From NCBI GenBank assembly GCA_944474755.1, contig OX104124.1, forward strand, positions 2,480,001 through 2,544,000: a DNA stretch of 64,000 nucleotides, given 5' to 3'. Shown here in pieces: positions 34,548 through 46,986 of the stretch; position 1 is the first letter of the stretch; the number at the start of each line of letters is the position of its first letter. Source of the DNA: Limnoperna fortunei. Its lineage: Eukaryota > Mollusca > Bivalvia > Mytilida > Modiolidae. The notes below the pieces were generated by a model. It was given only the letters and a program-made list of their open reading frames with translations, was not told the DNA's origin and did not search any database. The position numbers were made by a program, and so were the translations under genes.

Positions 34548-37244
34548 TGGAGATCACTTACCTCCGAGGTCACTTTATCCGTAGACACATACAAAAACGG
34601 TCACACGGCGAACAAAGGAAGACAATTATACCAAACCGATTGTGTGAATCATCTTGTAAATTTCAATAACACATCTTTTCACATAAAAATTTATGCGTAT
34701 TTATTTAAAAATCGCGATTTTCTGAACTCCAAAAAGTTGTGACTATGACTTTAGTATAATTTTGTATTCCAATGGATTGATTGGATTAATAAATAATAGT
34801 ACTATTACCTCTACTTACAAAAAACCCTTTAATTATAATTACATACGCGTTTTGTCCATTTTTACGAAAACTTGTACAACGCCACGGGAAGTAATCAATT
34901 GTAAAAAGGATACATGTTGTTAATTAGCCAGCAGATAATTATGCACAAATATTCATAACAAGGATTCAGAGTTATCAACTACATAATTAACAGTTATGAA
35001 TTTACGGGTACTGTCTTGTTACATGTCTTTCTCTATCTTTCTTTTGTAAATATATATTGCGCTCTTAAGTTACTTTTTCTTTTCTGTTGATTTACACCAA
35101 ACTATCGTTAAAAACAACTGCTTAATAGTCATTAAGAAGGAAACAGAGTCCTCCCTGGGCCAAGTACCTGAAAATCTTGCATGTGAATCGAGTGCACCAT
35201 TTGTTTAACGGTAAAATCATTCATTACAGAGAAAAACATTTCGGCTAATCAATCGCCCTTGAACAAATAACGATTTAGAAAAAAAATTAAAACATTTAAA
35301 GATTGTAATTATCTCCGAATCAACAAAACGAAAGTAACGTGTCCAAACTACCAATTATGGACAGTTGTTTTAGCAGTTTAATGTTTTGATAGTACTCCAA
35401 TTATTTTCACAAAAGTCCACTTTGAGTTAAGGTTTTTGAACATTTGATAAATTATTTGCTTTCTAGCGTGGAGTTTTAACGCCACTCTCAGCATTTTTCA
35501 GCTATAACAAGACGTGTAATCTTTAATTAAGTAGGAAGCAGGATAACCTGCAGAAAACACCACCTCCTCCACACATAACATTTCTGCAAAGAATGAAACA
35601 TAAAGTCGAACACACCATTCTAGTTATTTCGTAATGTACTATAAGGTTTGTTGAAAATATGAAAAAAGTCATTTAAAGTATAAGGGCTTAGCAATGTGTC
35701 ATTATTGCACAGCAACCTGGAGTGCTCAGTCAAACTGGATAAGTAAGGCGTTGACTGTTAAGTTTTTATTGCAATAAATACAGTGTATAGATAATTCCCT
35801 GAATTTGAAGTGATAACGATTAACAGCAAGCCTCCTTTTTAGTTGATAAAATGTTGGAGATACCTGAAATAAACAAAAAAAACTCATAATATGGAAATGA
35901 ACGACTACCGTTCTGAGTAGTAGGGTGTGATCAGTTTTAGTCACCCCAAAAACACAGGGAGGAAGGGAGGAAGCTCCGCCCCCATTCTATATATGGCAGG
36001 GATCACCACAGCTCAAAATCCAAGGGTGGTGCAAGTCGGACAATGATTCATTTCCTTACTCATAAAAATTTTATAGTGACATTTATTTATTCATAAAAGT
36101 GTTATCAGTCTTTGTTTTTGTTTTCCCACTTGTGTTTTTGCTACCAGTCACAATATACATGTATTTTTGTGTTTAAAAACTTCATTGTTTTAGGAATAAA
36201 GTCAAACTTTAGTATGGAGCTCAAAATTCAAGGGTGGAGGAAACAAATTCAAGAGTGGAGGAGCACCGCCCTTGAATAGCCTGTGGTGAACCCTGTATGG
36301 TCACCGGAAGTCGACAACCACGAGATTCCGATAGCATGAATCATCGCGCGCCTGTCATAACGCGTTATGGTCAGCGAGATTTAAATATTTGAATGCACCA
36401 GTCGAAACGCTCATTCCGGATGGTTGTTAACGTTATTTGAATTAAATAATGATATGATCTCGTTCTAGTTATTAAACCGGTATAGTCCAGTTATGTCTTC
36501 GGGGTTATGACAATGTTAGTAAATTTCGGTAATCTGCTGTGTTACATATATCAACACGAAATAAAAACAAATTCAGGTCGAGTATAACGATCTCTATATA
36601 AATGCGTATTTATGGATGTCGAATTAAACCTTTCTCTCTAACCAAATATTTTGGAAAATTTGTCTATACCGACAGTACGTTATATTAAATCATGAAATGA
36701 TCGCAATTTTATCATTTAACATTTTTAGTTTTCTCATTATGTAGTATGTCTTAATTTTGTATCTTTGGCTCATTCTAGATTAAGTCAATGTCCTATAGTT
36801 TAGGAAACTTGTTGACAGTTTTGTCTAGAATCGCGTACAAAAATACTGCATCCTACTTGCCCAAACGGTAACCTTTAATTATTATCATGTGTATAAATAT
36901 AATTAAGATGATAGCGTATTTAAATATAACAAAAAGTCATATGAATGAAACATGTGTTATAAAAATCTTATACAAAATGTCAGGATTTGGAAAATAAGTT
37001 TAAAAGAATATATATCCTATGAATTGTATATTTCCAATTTTAGAATTTAATTTGTTGTTTTGGCTCTGTTATTATAATGTTATCACTAGCTATAAACCAA
37101 TGTAACTGATTGACGCATTTCACATCGTTTAGGTATGTAAAACTAAAAATAAAATATTTTTAAATAATTAAAAACATATTATATTAATATAAAGATATTT
37201 TTATCTAACAATATTACACTAATTGACTGTCTGTATAATTGTAG
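34548..37244. other. Non-coding stretch
   Basis: No gene recognised. A decayed SINE tail lies at 35466. The sequence around 36.3-36.6 kb is somewhat richer in CpG and could hold the promoter of the GVIN-like gene, but no TATA box or initiator is distinctive enough to call. Confidence 0.4.
35466..35600 (-). repeat. Degenerate SINE tail
   Basis: Reverse complement of the family tail: 'tggagttttaacgccactct', 'cagcatttttcagctat', then weakly 'gtaggaagc'. It lacks a head. Confidence 0.5.
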
Positions 37245-37311
37245 CAATACATGACAAGAGAGAATCAATCAAGAGATGTAGATGCCACAAGGACTGAACC
37301 CACTGTCCAAG
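37245..37311 (+). CDS. Candidate first coding exon of GVIN-like gene
   Basis: A 67-nt exon between 'tctgtataattgtag' and 'CAAG|gtaaat'. The ATG at 37251 opens MTRENQSRDVDATRTEPTVQ and ends in phase 1. Phase 1 is what the large GVIN exon at 48260 needs: the joining codon is G|AT = Asp, followed by 'SIFIPEFKELQTIAEHS'. If correct the intron is about 10.9 kb and contains the tandem array and the whole transposon. The link rests on phase and splice signals only. It could equally be an exon of another gene. Confidence 0.4.
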
Positions 37312-37959
37312 GTAAATGTTTTTCTATAATTACCGGATTTTGTTTAAGAGGAAATGAAATTTCCATTCATTTCTATTGGAGTTTTAGGGTTGAATAACAG
37401 TTGATAGCACAACACAGCCGCTAATTGTTTGAAAGTAAAGAATTATAATTCTATGTAATAACATGCAAAAAACGTGTTACAGTATACAAACTGTAAATCA
37501 TGACCCCATTGAACAGATAAACAACAAGATACACAAACCAACAAAACGAACGATTACGCTCAGATTTTTTTTTTACGATACTATCGCCTTTATCCTGTTT
37601 GTTGCATCGGCGATAGTTCTGTAAATTGTATTGACTATTAGAACAAACACATCAGTTATGAGTTATCTACCTTGAACGCAATCTCTAGTGTACATTTGTT
37701 GCGTCAACATTTTTGTTTTGATGTGTCATATTGTGGTAAAAATCGTGTCATAGATATGTTGTTTTCATGTTAATATTTACAGAGGCCTCGTAAACAAACA
37801 CAACAGAAGCAAATATTTTATGATTTTTATTGCTGAACCGACAGTTGACGTCACAATACATTTTTACCGAAAAGGGCGTGAAATTTTTATTTCACCCACT
37901 GGTTGAGACAATGATATCTCAATCGGCCTAAAATAGGTACCACGCTATCTCATTAGTAA

Positions 37960-39256
37960 AAAATTGGTTTCCCACAACCTGAATAAGGTAAGTTGAATGG
38001 TAGTGACCTTCAGATGGTAGTTTCCCACACCTGACCAAGGCCAGTTATATGGTAGTACATACAGATGGTCGCGTCCAATAACTTGACCAAGGTAAGTTTT
38101 ATAGTAGTATCTAAAGGTAGTGGTGTCCTACGCCATGACCAGAGAAAGTTATATGGAAAAACCTTCACATGTTGGTGTCTGACAGCCTGACCAAGGTGAG
38201 TTAAACGGTAATGCCTACAGATGGTCGCCTCCAGGAACCTGACCAAGGTACGTTATATGACAGTACCTATATATTGTGATGCCAACAAATTGGCCAAAGT
38301 AATTTATATTGAAGTACGCACAGGTGGCGGTGTCCAACAAACCGACCAAGGAAAGTTACATGGTAGAACCTACAGATGGTGGTGTCCTATAACATGATCA
38401 AGTTAAGTTATATGGCAGTACCTTCATATCGTGTTGTGCAACAAACGACCAAGGTAAGTTAAATGGCAGCGCCTAAAGATGGTGTAGTACCACAACCTGA
38501 CCTAGGTAAGTTAAATGCTGTTGCCTACAGAAGGTAGTGTCCCACAATCTGACCAAATTAAGAAGTTATATGACAGAGACTACAGATGACGGTGCCTCAC
38601 AACCAACCGAGGTGAGTTATATGGTAGTACCTGCGGATGGTAGGGTCACATATCCAGACCAATACATGGTAGTACATTTATATGGTGGTGTCCATATCTT
38701 ACCAAATCAAGTTATATCGCATTACCTACAAATAACGGCGTCTAACAACCTAGCCAAAGTAAGCTGTATGGTAGTACCTACAGTTGTTGATGTCCTACAA
38801 CCTGAACAAGTTGGTTATATGGTAGGAACTACAGATGGTTTCCCACACTCTGACCAAGGCAGATTATATGGTAATATCTTCTGATGGTGGTTTCGAACAG
38901 CCTAACCCAGGTAAGTTACATATTGTAGTACCTACAGAAGGCGATGTCCCACCCCATGACCAAGGTAATTTATATAGTTGCACCTACAAAAGGTTGCGTC
39001 CCACAACCTGACCTATAGCTAGGTAAGTTGTAAGGTAATACCTACAGATAGAGGTGTCCCACAAGCTGTGTAAGGTAAATTGTAGGGTAGTACCCACAGA
39101 TGGTGGGTGCCTCATAACCTGACCATGGCAAGTTATATTTTAGTACATATGGCGGTGTCCTATAACATGACCAAGGTAAGTTGTATTGTAGTAGCTACTA
39201 ATGGAGGTGTCTCACAAGCTGATCATGGTAAGTTACTTGGCAGTACCTACAGATGG
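37960..39256. repeat. Degenerate tandem array with splice-donor-like units, left block
   Basis: About 22 diverged units of roughly 57 bp. The recurring parts are 'TGGTAGTACCTACAGATGG', 'TGGTGTCCCACAACCTGACC' and 'AAGGTAAGTTATA'. Units are too diverged to be a young satellite. Most carry AAGGTAAGT or a near match, the consensus 5' splice site. The array is interrupted at 39257 by a transposon and resumes at 44513. Confidence 0.85.
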
Positions 39257-39267
39257 TAGGGACTCCA
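39257..39267 (+). repeat. Transposon left terminal inverted repeat
   Basis: TAGGGACTCCA, perfect inverse of 44502-44512. The target duplication CAGATGG lies just outside (39250-39256). Confidence 0.8.
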
Positions 39268-39460
39268 GGGTAAAAATGTTGTAATAAGGAATAATAAATT
39301 TCAATATGAAAACAGATAGATCTCATTTTAGTCAACCCATAGAAAAAACTGAATCAAATTGGTTAACAAATAAAAAAGTTACGCATATTTAAAATTGCTA
39401 ATTTCAGGGTTTCATTTGGAAAAACGAGGGAAAAGGCTGACTGAACTTGTATGAAGAATT

Positions 39461-40080
39461 AAATATGGCCACCCAAAATGGCTGCCGGCGGCCATTTTGA
39501 ATTTGAAATTGACCATTTATGTCAAAAATAATGGTCGGGTATTTGAAAATTATAATATGAACTGTCATAAAACTATCAGGAATGTGAGGATATGCTGTGT
39601 AAAGTATATTTCTCAACAAAAAGAGAGTTCAGCATATCAAATAGAATAAAATATGGCCACCCAAAGTGGCTGATGGTGGCCATTTTGAAATAGAAAACAA
39701 GAATTTTTATCAGGAATCATGGTCATTCAGGCATATGTAAAATATAAAATATATATTGGAGAAGTTATGGACACTTGGAACTGCAAGCAAAGGTTGTTTC
39801 GAATATACTTTATGTACTTCTTAATATCAAATAGAATAAAATAGAATAAAATATGGCCACCCAAAGTGGCTGATGGTGGCCATTTTGAAATAGAAAAAAA
39901 CAATTTTTATCAAGAATCATGGTCATTCAGGCATATGTAAAATATAAAATATATATTGGAGAAGTTATGGACACTTGGAACTGCAAGCAAAGGTTGTTTC
40001 GAATATACTTTATGTACTTCTTAAAAAAAAACAAGATTCCAGCATATATATATTAGTTGAATAAAATATGGCCACCATAA
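39461..40080. repeat. Roughly 200-bp subterminal tandem repeats in the transposon
   Basis: The motif 'atatggccacccaaa' starts at about 39463, 39651, 39851 and, truncated, 40065. Units 2 and 3 are almost identical over 190 bp, including 'gaagttatggacacttggaa'. Each starts with a 'GGCCACC...GGCCATTTTG' near-palindrome. Such subterminal repeats could bind transposase. Confidence 0.85.
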
Positions 40081-40332
40081 ATAGTCCTATATATCCATTT
40101 TAATATAACATAACTCGTTTTTCTTTTCCAAAATCAGAAACCATTATATCATTAAAACAAACAGCTTTCTAAATTTAAACTATAATTTATTGATCAATAA
40201 ATGATATATATTAATTAGCTAATATATGTACATTATTTTTTTTAAATTACACTGTAAAGATTCTCACAACCTCACAAGTAATACATTAACAGTTGAAAAT
40301 ATTAAACAATAAATTAAACAATATGGAGGAGG

Positions 40333-43300
40333 TTAAAACAGTTTGTCTACTTTAGATTGGTCCTGTACTTCAAATAACCTTCCTTTTGACACAGGCAGAA
40401 CATCGAGCTCTTTCAAAATGCTAGCAATGTGAACAATTTGCTTATCTGATTTTGCTGGCATTGGAATGCCTACCAGAACGGTGAAGGAAATCAAACAATG
40501 CGTTTTGTTCATCTATGATTTCAGTGCATAATCCAGGGTACCAGTTATCAGTAAATGCAATTGCATAAAATTTGTTCACAGAAAGTTCAACTTTTTTCAA
40601 TGAGTTTTGTATTTTCGTTCATGACTTTACTTTTTTGTTTTTTATGACAGTACCACTTCCATTTTTCATGACTTTACCTTTTCCCTTATTTCTGGTCTTA
40701 CTCCTTGATTTAATCATGACAGGTGTGTCTTTATTTATTTCAGTTAGACTTTGTGGTATACCATCACTAAAGTTTGCAAGAATAATTGTGTTTAAGTTGT
40801 CTAAAAGTATATCTGTTGAAACAGGTTTTCTATCTTTTTGAAATTGTGTCAAATTTTTAGAAGGGATTTTGGATTTCAAAACTTTGCAATGGAAAAATAT
40901 TTGATTTCTTATGAGTTGTCTTTTCCTTGCATTTCCAATGTTTTTTGTTTTGGTTGTTTCTTCTTCTAAAGTTAGCCATATACCTTCATGTTTTGCCTGA
41001 GCTTTTAATTTTGTAAGGTATTGTTCTTGTCTTTCTTGTTTTCTCTGTTTTACTTCAATTCGTTTCGTTTTTGTTAAGCTGTCAGTCTTTTTTGCGCATT
41101 TCAGATTTTTTTTGCTTTTTGGTTCATGCTCCTTCTTTGTGCTACTTTTCTGGCAATAGAAAAGTATTTTTTTCTCTACTGATAATTTTCTAAAGAAGAT
41201 ACCAGTTTTATTATTAGTGAAATTAATGATGCCTGATTTTGCTGGAACACTTTTTTGAGGTGCTTGTCTCTCTAATCTATCCAATGCTGAAAATGTTTTT
41301 GGTACTGAAGATGCCTGTGTTTTCAGGTCTTCACTGGGGATAAAATACTGACCACCTGGCAGTTGGTCAACCAGCTGACGTTTCAACATTGGATAGATTT
41401 GTTTACATACAAAGCTTAGAGCCCCCCTGTCATATTGTTTAATTCCTCATCAACTTTAAACAAACTATCATAGACCTTGTTTTTTGTTACTTCAACACTT
41501 TGAAATACTAACTTTCCCCTTAGTAAAGCATTTGGATTTTCAGAAAATTCTTCTACTTTTGAAAGCAAATTTCCCAATAATTATTCATTTGGAAAAATGA
41601 AACATTGTCATCATCTAAGATGCGCCAAAGGGGGCCAGAAATTATTTTGCCAATTATACCTAAGGCTCTACATGCTGAAATAAGAATTTTGTCATCAATT
41701 TTTTCTTGTATTGATCCAAGGAGTTTGTTTGCTTTTCCACACCTTCCTGAATTTAAGTATGAGGAAATATGGTGCCTGTGGTAAAACACAGCCCCACCAT
41801 TAACAAAGGGTATGTTAAATCGATTATGCAGAAATGTTAAAAAATGATTTTTTTCATTGATATGTGAAAGATAATCATTGAAATCCAGTGCATCACCTGA
41901 TTTTTGGCAACCACTATTCTCTATAAATTCTTTACAAGCTGCATATGTTAAGTTGTTACAAACAGAATTTTTTTCAAACATATTTTGAGCTTTTATATCA
42001 TTTTTATCTTCATAATCCTGTAAACCTTTTAAGGCAGCAGAAGCCATGTTGGGTAATACATGTAAGCCACAAAAGAACCCATTCACTGAGGAAGCTGAGG
42101 CTATTTCATCTTCTGTCATATTCCCATCCAACCCTAATTCACTCATGGCTTTCCTTCTTTCTTTCTCGAGCAATCCTTTATAACTTTTATTGACAACATG
42201 TCTATCAGTCATTATGTTTTTTACACTCATTTTTAATTTTGCCTCAGCCACTTTCTTCTCCTCAGCACCCTCAGAAATAGCCTCAGCTAACTCAGCAAAC
42301 GACTCATTTGTGGCTGCCAAATAACTGTCTGCATCTCCTGATGGCATGATTTGGTGGCTTAAAGAATATGATCCTTCATTAGTGGAGACCTGAAAACCAG
42401 AGTACTCTGTGAATCTTTTTTTTTTGGTGCCATCAAGATGCAGGCAATCATTGTCATGGCCAAGCATGGCCTCTGCTGCCTGAGCATGTGAAAGCACATG
42501 AGCTTCAATCGCTATAATAGATGCTAAACTTTTTTGGGTAGACGATCTACCTCAATGTGTAATAAGTTATTTAATACCAATTCTACAATACAACCACATT
42601 TCTCAACTGACACACCATTACTTAATAAGTCCATATACACTTGTCTTATTTCATCTTTATATTTGCCACCGTTAAACAGCACCAACTTTTCTATTTTTTT
42701 CTCATCAGCTTCTACTTGTAAATTTTCTACTTGTTTTTGTAAATAAATTATTTCTTTCTCACATCTACTGATCTCAGATTTTCTTTTAATACTTTTCTCT
42801 TTCTCAGACTGTGCTTTAATTTTGAAATAACTTTTCTTTTTTAAAGCATCTAAATATTTCTTATTTTGCTCAGCTATTTTCCCTTTAACTGATTCTAATT
42901 CTCTGTCAAGATGCATGTTCTCATCTAAAATCATATTAATTCTATCAGTTTGAACTGACAACTCGTTTTGTAAATTTGGAACATTTCTTGGCTTCTTTGG
43001 AACCTTTTGTTTACATTCCTTGGATTAAGGGAGGCTATTTTCCTCTTCAGACCATTTATAGCATCACACTTTTTCTTAATTTCATTTTGGAGTAGCTCAT
43101 TGTTGCGAACCTTATTTTCCAAATTTGAATTTTCAATGGTCAAGTCATGAACCTGCTCACTGACATCTAATAAAGATGAATAAGTTTGAACAAGTTCTAC
43201 CCTTAGCTTTTGAATTGTGGATTCTCTCTCTAGAATGTGACTATCACTCTCAACATCTTTGCAGCTGGAGGACAGATGTTTAGATGAAAGAAAATATTGT

Positions 43301-43461
43301 GATGTCATAAAGTCGGACAGGTCTTTATTCGAATTAGAAGAACTTCTTGTCCTCAAATCATGAAACTGCTCATGTATGCTGTTCCATTGCTTGCGGATAT
43401 ACCTGGCTGACAACATTTCATAATTACAAGCACGCTGATTATGGAAAAAGGAATGCATCCT
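40333..43461 (-). CDS. Transposase-like gene, main exon (frameshifted)
   Basis: One long coding region broken into five frames. It starts after an acceptor ('aaaaaccgcag', minus strand). The order is a coiled-coil region with Glu/Lys-rich helices (43.4-42.55 kb), then 'ASIIAIEAHVLSHAQAAEAM' and 'DCLHLDGTKKK' (first candidate catalytic Asp). 'VKNIMTDRHVVNK' (second candidate Asp), 'FFCGLHVLPN' and 'YHRHHIS' follow, then a Lys-rich tail. The end is a small 'FYAIAFTDNWYPG' domain and a stop at 40333. The D...D pattern suggests an RNase H-fold (DDE/D) nuclease; the Glu is not located. Breaks are single missing bases in homopolymers: A4 near 42966, A6 near 42530, A3 near 41567 and G6 near 41424. 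There is also a TGA at 40619-40621 and one shift near 40465. No close family is recognised. Confidence 0.65.
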
Positions 43462-43602
43462 CTGCGGTTTTTATTTGTTTTATTTACCATATCCTCGATA
43501 GATATGTTATACTTCATGAACACCATTGGAAATTCATTGCAAGGATCCTTAAATTAACCCTTATTATGTCAGTTTGACTACCTCCAGCCGCACAGTACTT
43601 AC

Positions 43603-43842
43603 GAACTTTTCTAGTACAGTTGCTTATCTTTGTAGGTATTTTTAAATCAGGATCAATATAATTCAGGATTTTTGGGAGATTCTTCTTAACATTTTCCACT
43701 TTGGCGATAAGCCCTTCAACGAGCAACATGTAGATTCTGTATGTTAATGGTACATTTTGAACATCTAAGCTTGCAGTTGCAGTTTCTGACAAATTCTCAA
43801 GGTTGTCTAATATCTGAAGAACTGTAGATTCAGATTCATCCA
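43603..43842 (-). CDS. Transposase-like gene, upstream exon
   Basis: On the minus strand a strong acceptor ('taatttattttgtag') and donor (GTTC|gtaagt) enclose 240 nt. They encode 'ESTVLQILDNLENLSETATA' and 'LTYRIYMLLVEGLI'. It is phase 1 at both ends. The join to the main exon works only if the T5 run near 43452 has one T too many. This is part of the transposon gene or of a host-derived 5' exon; no further upstream exon was found. Confidence 0.5.
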
Positions 43843-44501
43843 CTACAAAATAAATTAAACACAAAGTACCTATGGTTCTTCAACATGTTCAATGACAATA
43901 TCAATGATATGTAGATGTAAATGCTAAAATAAAATACATGTACATGTAGATGCTGAGAAACTGTGACAGAGATTTTTTTGCAAGACATTACCAGACAATT
44001 ATACAAGAGGCGACATAAAAAAAATATATAAATTTTTAGGGGATGGTAGTATCTTCGTTAAAACTTACTGTTTACTTGACATAAAATGCGTAATTTCGAA
44101 AAAATCGATCGATAAAGGTGTTTTCTAATATCACACCAAAAAGAAACTAATATTTTTAGAAACGAGAGAATCCCAGCTTTTCATTGGTTGGTATATTAAA
44201 GCGGCGAAATGATTGGCTCATCGTTTCGATCACGAGTGAATCACGAATTCATTCAAAATTCCTGTGCCAAAAAAAACCACATTGCGACGTCGCGACTCGG
44301 ACGGTCCATTTTCAATTCTTTTTGTTTACGGAAAATATCGACGAGGATTATCGAAAATATATAATATTAAAGAGAAAAATATAAGGACCATTCTGATATA
44401 AGTTTGAAAGCTCAATTATTAAAATTTTTGGAGATATTTAGTGTAGAAAGCACTGTATCAAATCTAAAATTTCCCATTTCCAATATATAACGTCATGACG
44501 T

Positions 44502-44512
44502 TGGAGTCCCTA
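44502..44512 (-). repeat. Transposon right terminal inverted repeat
   Basis: TGGAGTCCCTA, perfect inverse of the left end, preceded by the palindrome cgtcatgacg at 44491-44500. The target duplication CAGATGG follows at 44513-44519. Confidence 0.8.
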
Positions 44513-45540
44513 CAGATGGAGGTTTCCATAAACTTAACAAGGAAATTGTATGGTAGTACCCACAGATGGTTTCCTACACAATGACCAAGATAAGTTATAT
44601 TGTAGTACCTTCTAATAGCAGTTTCCCACAACCTAACCAAGGTAAGTCATAAAGTACTGCCTACAGATGGTGGTTCCTCACGGCCTGCCGCAAGTGTTAT
44701 ATATTGTGGTACATATATATTGTGTCCCACACAATAACCAAGGTAATTTATATGGTTAAACCTACAGAAAGTAGTGCCCGACAGACTGACCAAAGTAAAT
44801 TGTATGGTTGTAATTACAGGTTGCAGTACCTAAATCTGGTGTCTCCAGAACCTGATTAAGGTAAATCATACGTAGTACCCACAGCAGGTGGTTTCACACA
44901 CCATGATCAGGGTAATTATATGGCAGTGCCTTTAGAATTTTTCCCTCACCATGACGAAGGTCACTTAAATGGTAGATAGCTACAGATGGTGTCGAACAAT
45001 CTAACCAAGGTCACTTATATGATAGATATCTGCAGATGGTCACCAGCAACCTAATCATGGCTAGTTCTTTGGTATTACCTTCTGATGGTGGTTTCCCACA
45101 CCATGTCCGAGGTAAGTTATATGGAAGTGCCTATAGATTTTTGGCAACCTGAGGTAGTACATCTGGTGTTTTTCCATAGCCTTACCAAGGTAAAGTATAT
45201 GGTAGTACCTACAGATGCTGGTGTCCCATGACCTGTTTATGGTAATTTATGTGGTAGTACCTACGGAATTTTTCAGGTAAGTTAAATGGTAGATAGCTGC
45301 AGATGGTTTCCCACAACATGACCTAGGTAACTTATATGAAAGGTCTCTACAAATGGTGTCCAGCTTCCTGGTATGTTGTGTTATAAAGTAATACCTTCTG
45401 ATGGTGCCCAGACCATGACCAGGGTAAGTTATATGGTAGTACTTTAATATGAGGATTTCCGACATGAGGTAAGTTATATGGTAGAACCCATATATTGTGT
45501 CGTACCACAACCTGACTAATTAAATTTGTAAGGTTGGAAA
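44513..45540. repeat. Degenerate tandem array, right block
   Basis: About 18 further diverged units of the same roughly 57-bp repeat, in the same orientation as the left block, again with many 'AAGGTAAGTTATATGG' elements. Period and spacing are less regular than on the left. It ends near 45540 in unrelated AT-rich sequence. Confidence 0.8.
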
Positions 45541-45899
45541 ACAGAAATAACACTCATACAAACTATAAATTTATATAAATAATATTCAACATGGCTGGCA
45601 TGGCCATCAAGGCATTTTGATTGACTTAAATTTAAAAAATCTTCTGGGTTAAACCCCTTTGCAGATTGATATGTGATATTGTGGAAATGTACAGCCAGGT
45701 GTGACTAAAATTGAGTATTTAGTTCAAATCCTTAATGGAACATACCGTAAAATAGGACCTTGTGGGAAATACATAAAATTTTCTTCTTCTCAAAAGTTGT
45801 CTCCATTTACTTTAAAAATCAATTTGTGGAAACATGCATGTCTTCTAACAAGCTTAAAATAAGTTTATGTGAATGCCATCAACACAGGTTTTGTATTCT

Positions 45900-46100
45900 T
45901 CTATCAATGGCTTATTACGGGCCTTAGAGTCGAGTCGTTAAGAACTGAGTTTGCTGGATCGAGCCTTACTGCAGGCAAGGGAGGCTTGACAACACGGATT
46001 GTCGTTTTTCGGGTACTAATTGCGTCCTGCCCTTTACAAAATTGGACGACCTGATATAACCGAAAAATTAGAATGTGGTGCTAAATCCTATTCAACTAAA
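45900..46100 (+). repeat. Very degenerate SINE
   Basis: Recognisable only by order: 'gctggatcgagccttactgc' (B-box area), 'aggcaagggaggcttgacaa', 'acaaaattggacgacctgat' and 'ggtgctaaatccta'. Flanking sequence is non-coding from 45541 on. Confidence 0.4.
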
Positions 46101-46477
46101 AAATACCATGCGATTGTCTAAAGAAATAGTCAACAATTGTTCGTACGGGATGTTAGATCGTTACGGTAAATAACAATACTGTACAGATAATAATAATATA
46201 TCCTTTTAAAACGTTGTACCACAACATCTAGATACATAATTAAGCGAAAACAAAGTTTTACACTTTAAAAATTGCACAAATATTTCGCCTGGCCAACAAG
46301 CTTCATCAGTGTTTTTACAACAAAATCAGATATATATGCGGTCGAATAGAATTGTGATTAATTGATTGATGAATTTATTTGTCTAGTTTATTTAATGCCA
46401 GAAGTGTAATAAAGCGATACTTTAGTGGACTTTTCAACTCATATATACTCAAAAATTTGTTTTGTTGCATAATCTTC

Positions 46478-46735
46478 CCAATCATGTCATATGAAGAATA
46501 ACTTAAGCATTTAGAATTGAACGCCACTGATGAGTCTTGAATAGACGAAACGCTCGTCTGGCGTAATGAATTTTTCATCTTGGTAATTTTGATAACATTT
46601 TATTTGAATTTTCGAACAAAGCCAAGTGAAAGCTCACCATTCGGTAGCGGATGGTAAAGGCAAGATATAAACAAATTTTAAGTTCGATTAAGCTTTGAGA
46701 AAATTCAAGATCACTATTTTATGATTTGTTTACGT
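46478..46735. repeat. Dispersed mussel-type repeat, copy A
   Basis: Starts 'cccaatcatgtcatatgaag', contains 'tagacgaaacgctcgtctgg' (inverted arms AGACGA/TCGTCT around a 5-base loop) and 'caaagccaagtgaaagctca'. A second copy lies 509 bp downstream in the same orientation. The motif GACGAAACGCTCGTC is, from memory, common in Mytilus genomes. Confidence 0.7.
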
Positions 46736-46986
46736 CATTTATTTCTATTGACACTAAGCCATTCGGAGATCAAACTATAATTTTTACAAAAACACCGTCA
46801 CTTGAACTGTTGCATAATCTTCTAGAATTGTATAATACTTTTTGTTTATGCTGTACCGTCATGTTTGTCGATCCAATACTTAATAAGTGTACTGGTTGGT
46901 AGCTTCATTTAAACCAAATATATAATATTTTGAACTAACTGTATTGTGTATTTACACAATCCCAGTGGACTTACATTATTCCATCT

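Larger units (their letters stand above)
39257..44512 (-). mobile_element. 5.26-kb TIR DNA transposon inserted in the tandem array
   Basis: The ends are TAGGGACTCCA (39257-39267) and its inverse TGGAGTCCCTA (44502-44512). They are flanked by direct CAGATGG at 39250-39256 and 44513-44519. Removing the element and one CAGATGG restores a normal array unit ('cctaCAGATGGagg'), which confirms the insertion. If the terminal TA is counted with the target site, the duplication would read as 9 bp instead. The TAGGG start loosely fits the hAT end rule (YARNG), but a 7-bp duplication is not the usual 8. The element encodes a minus-strand transposase-like gene (43842 to 40333). Superfamily is unassigned. 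Confidence 0.8.

Noticed and set aside
38537..38884. 115-codon frame within the tandem array
   Set aside because: It merely reads through diverged array units; the frame is not kept between units and no protein repeat emerges.
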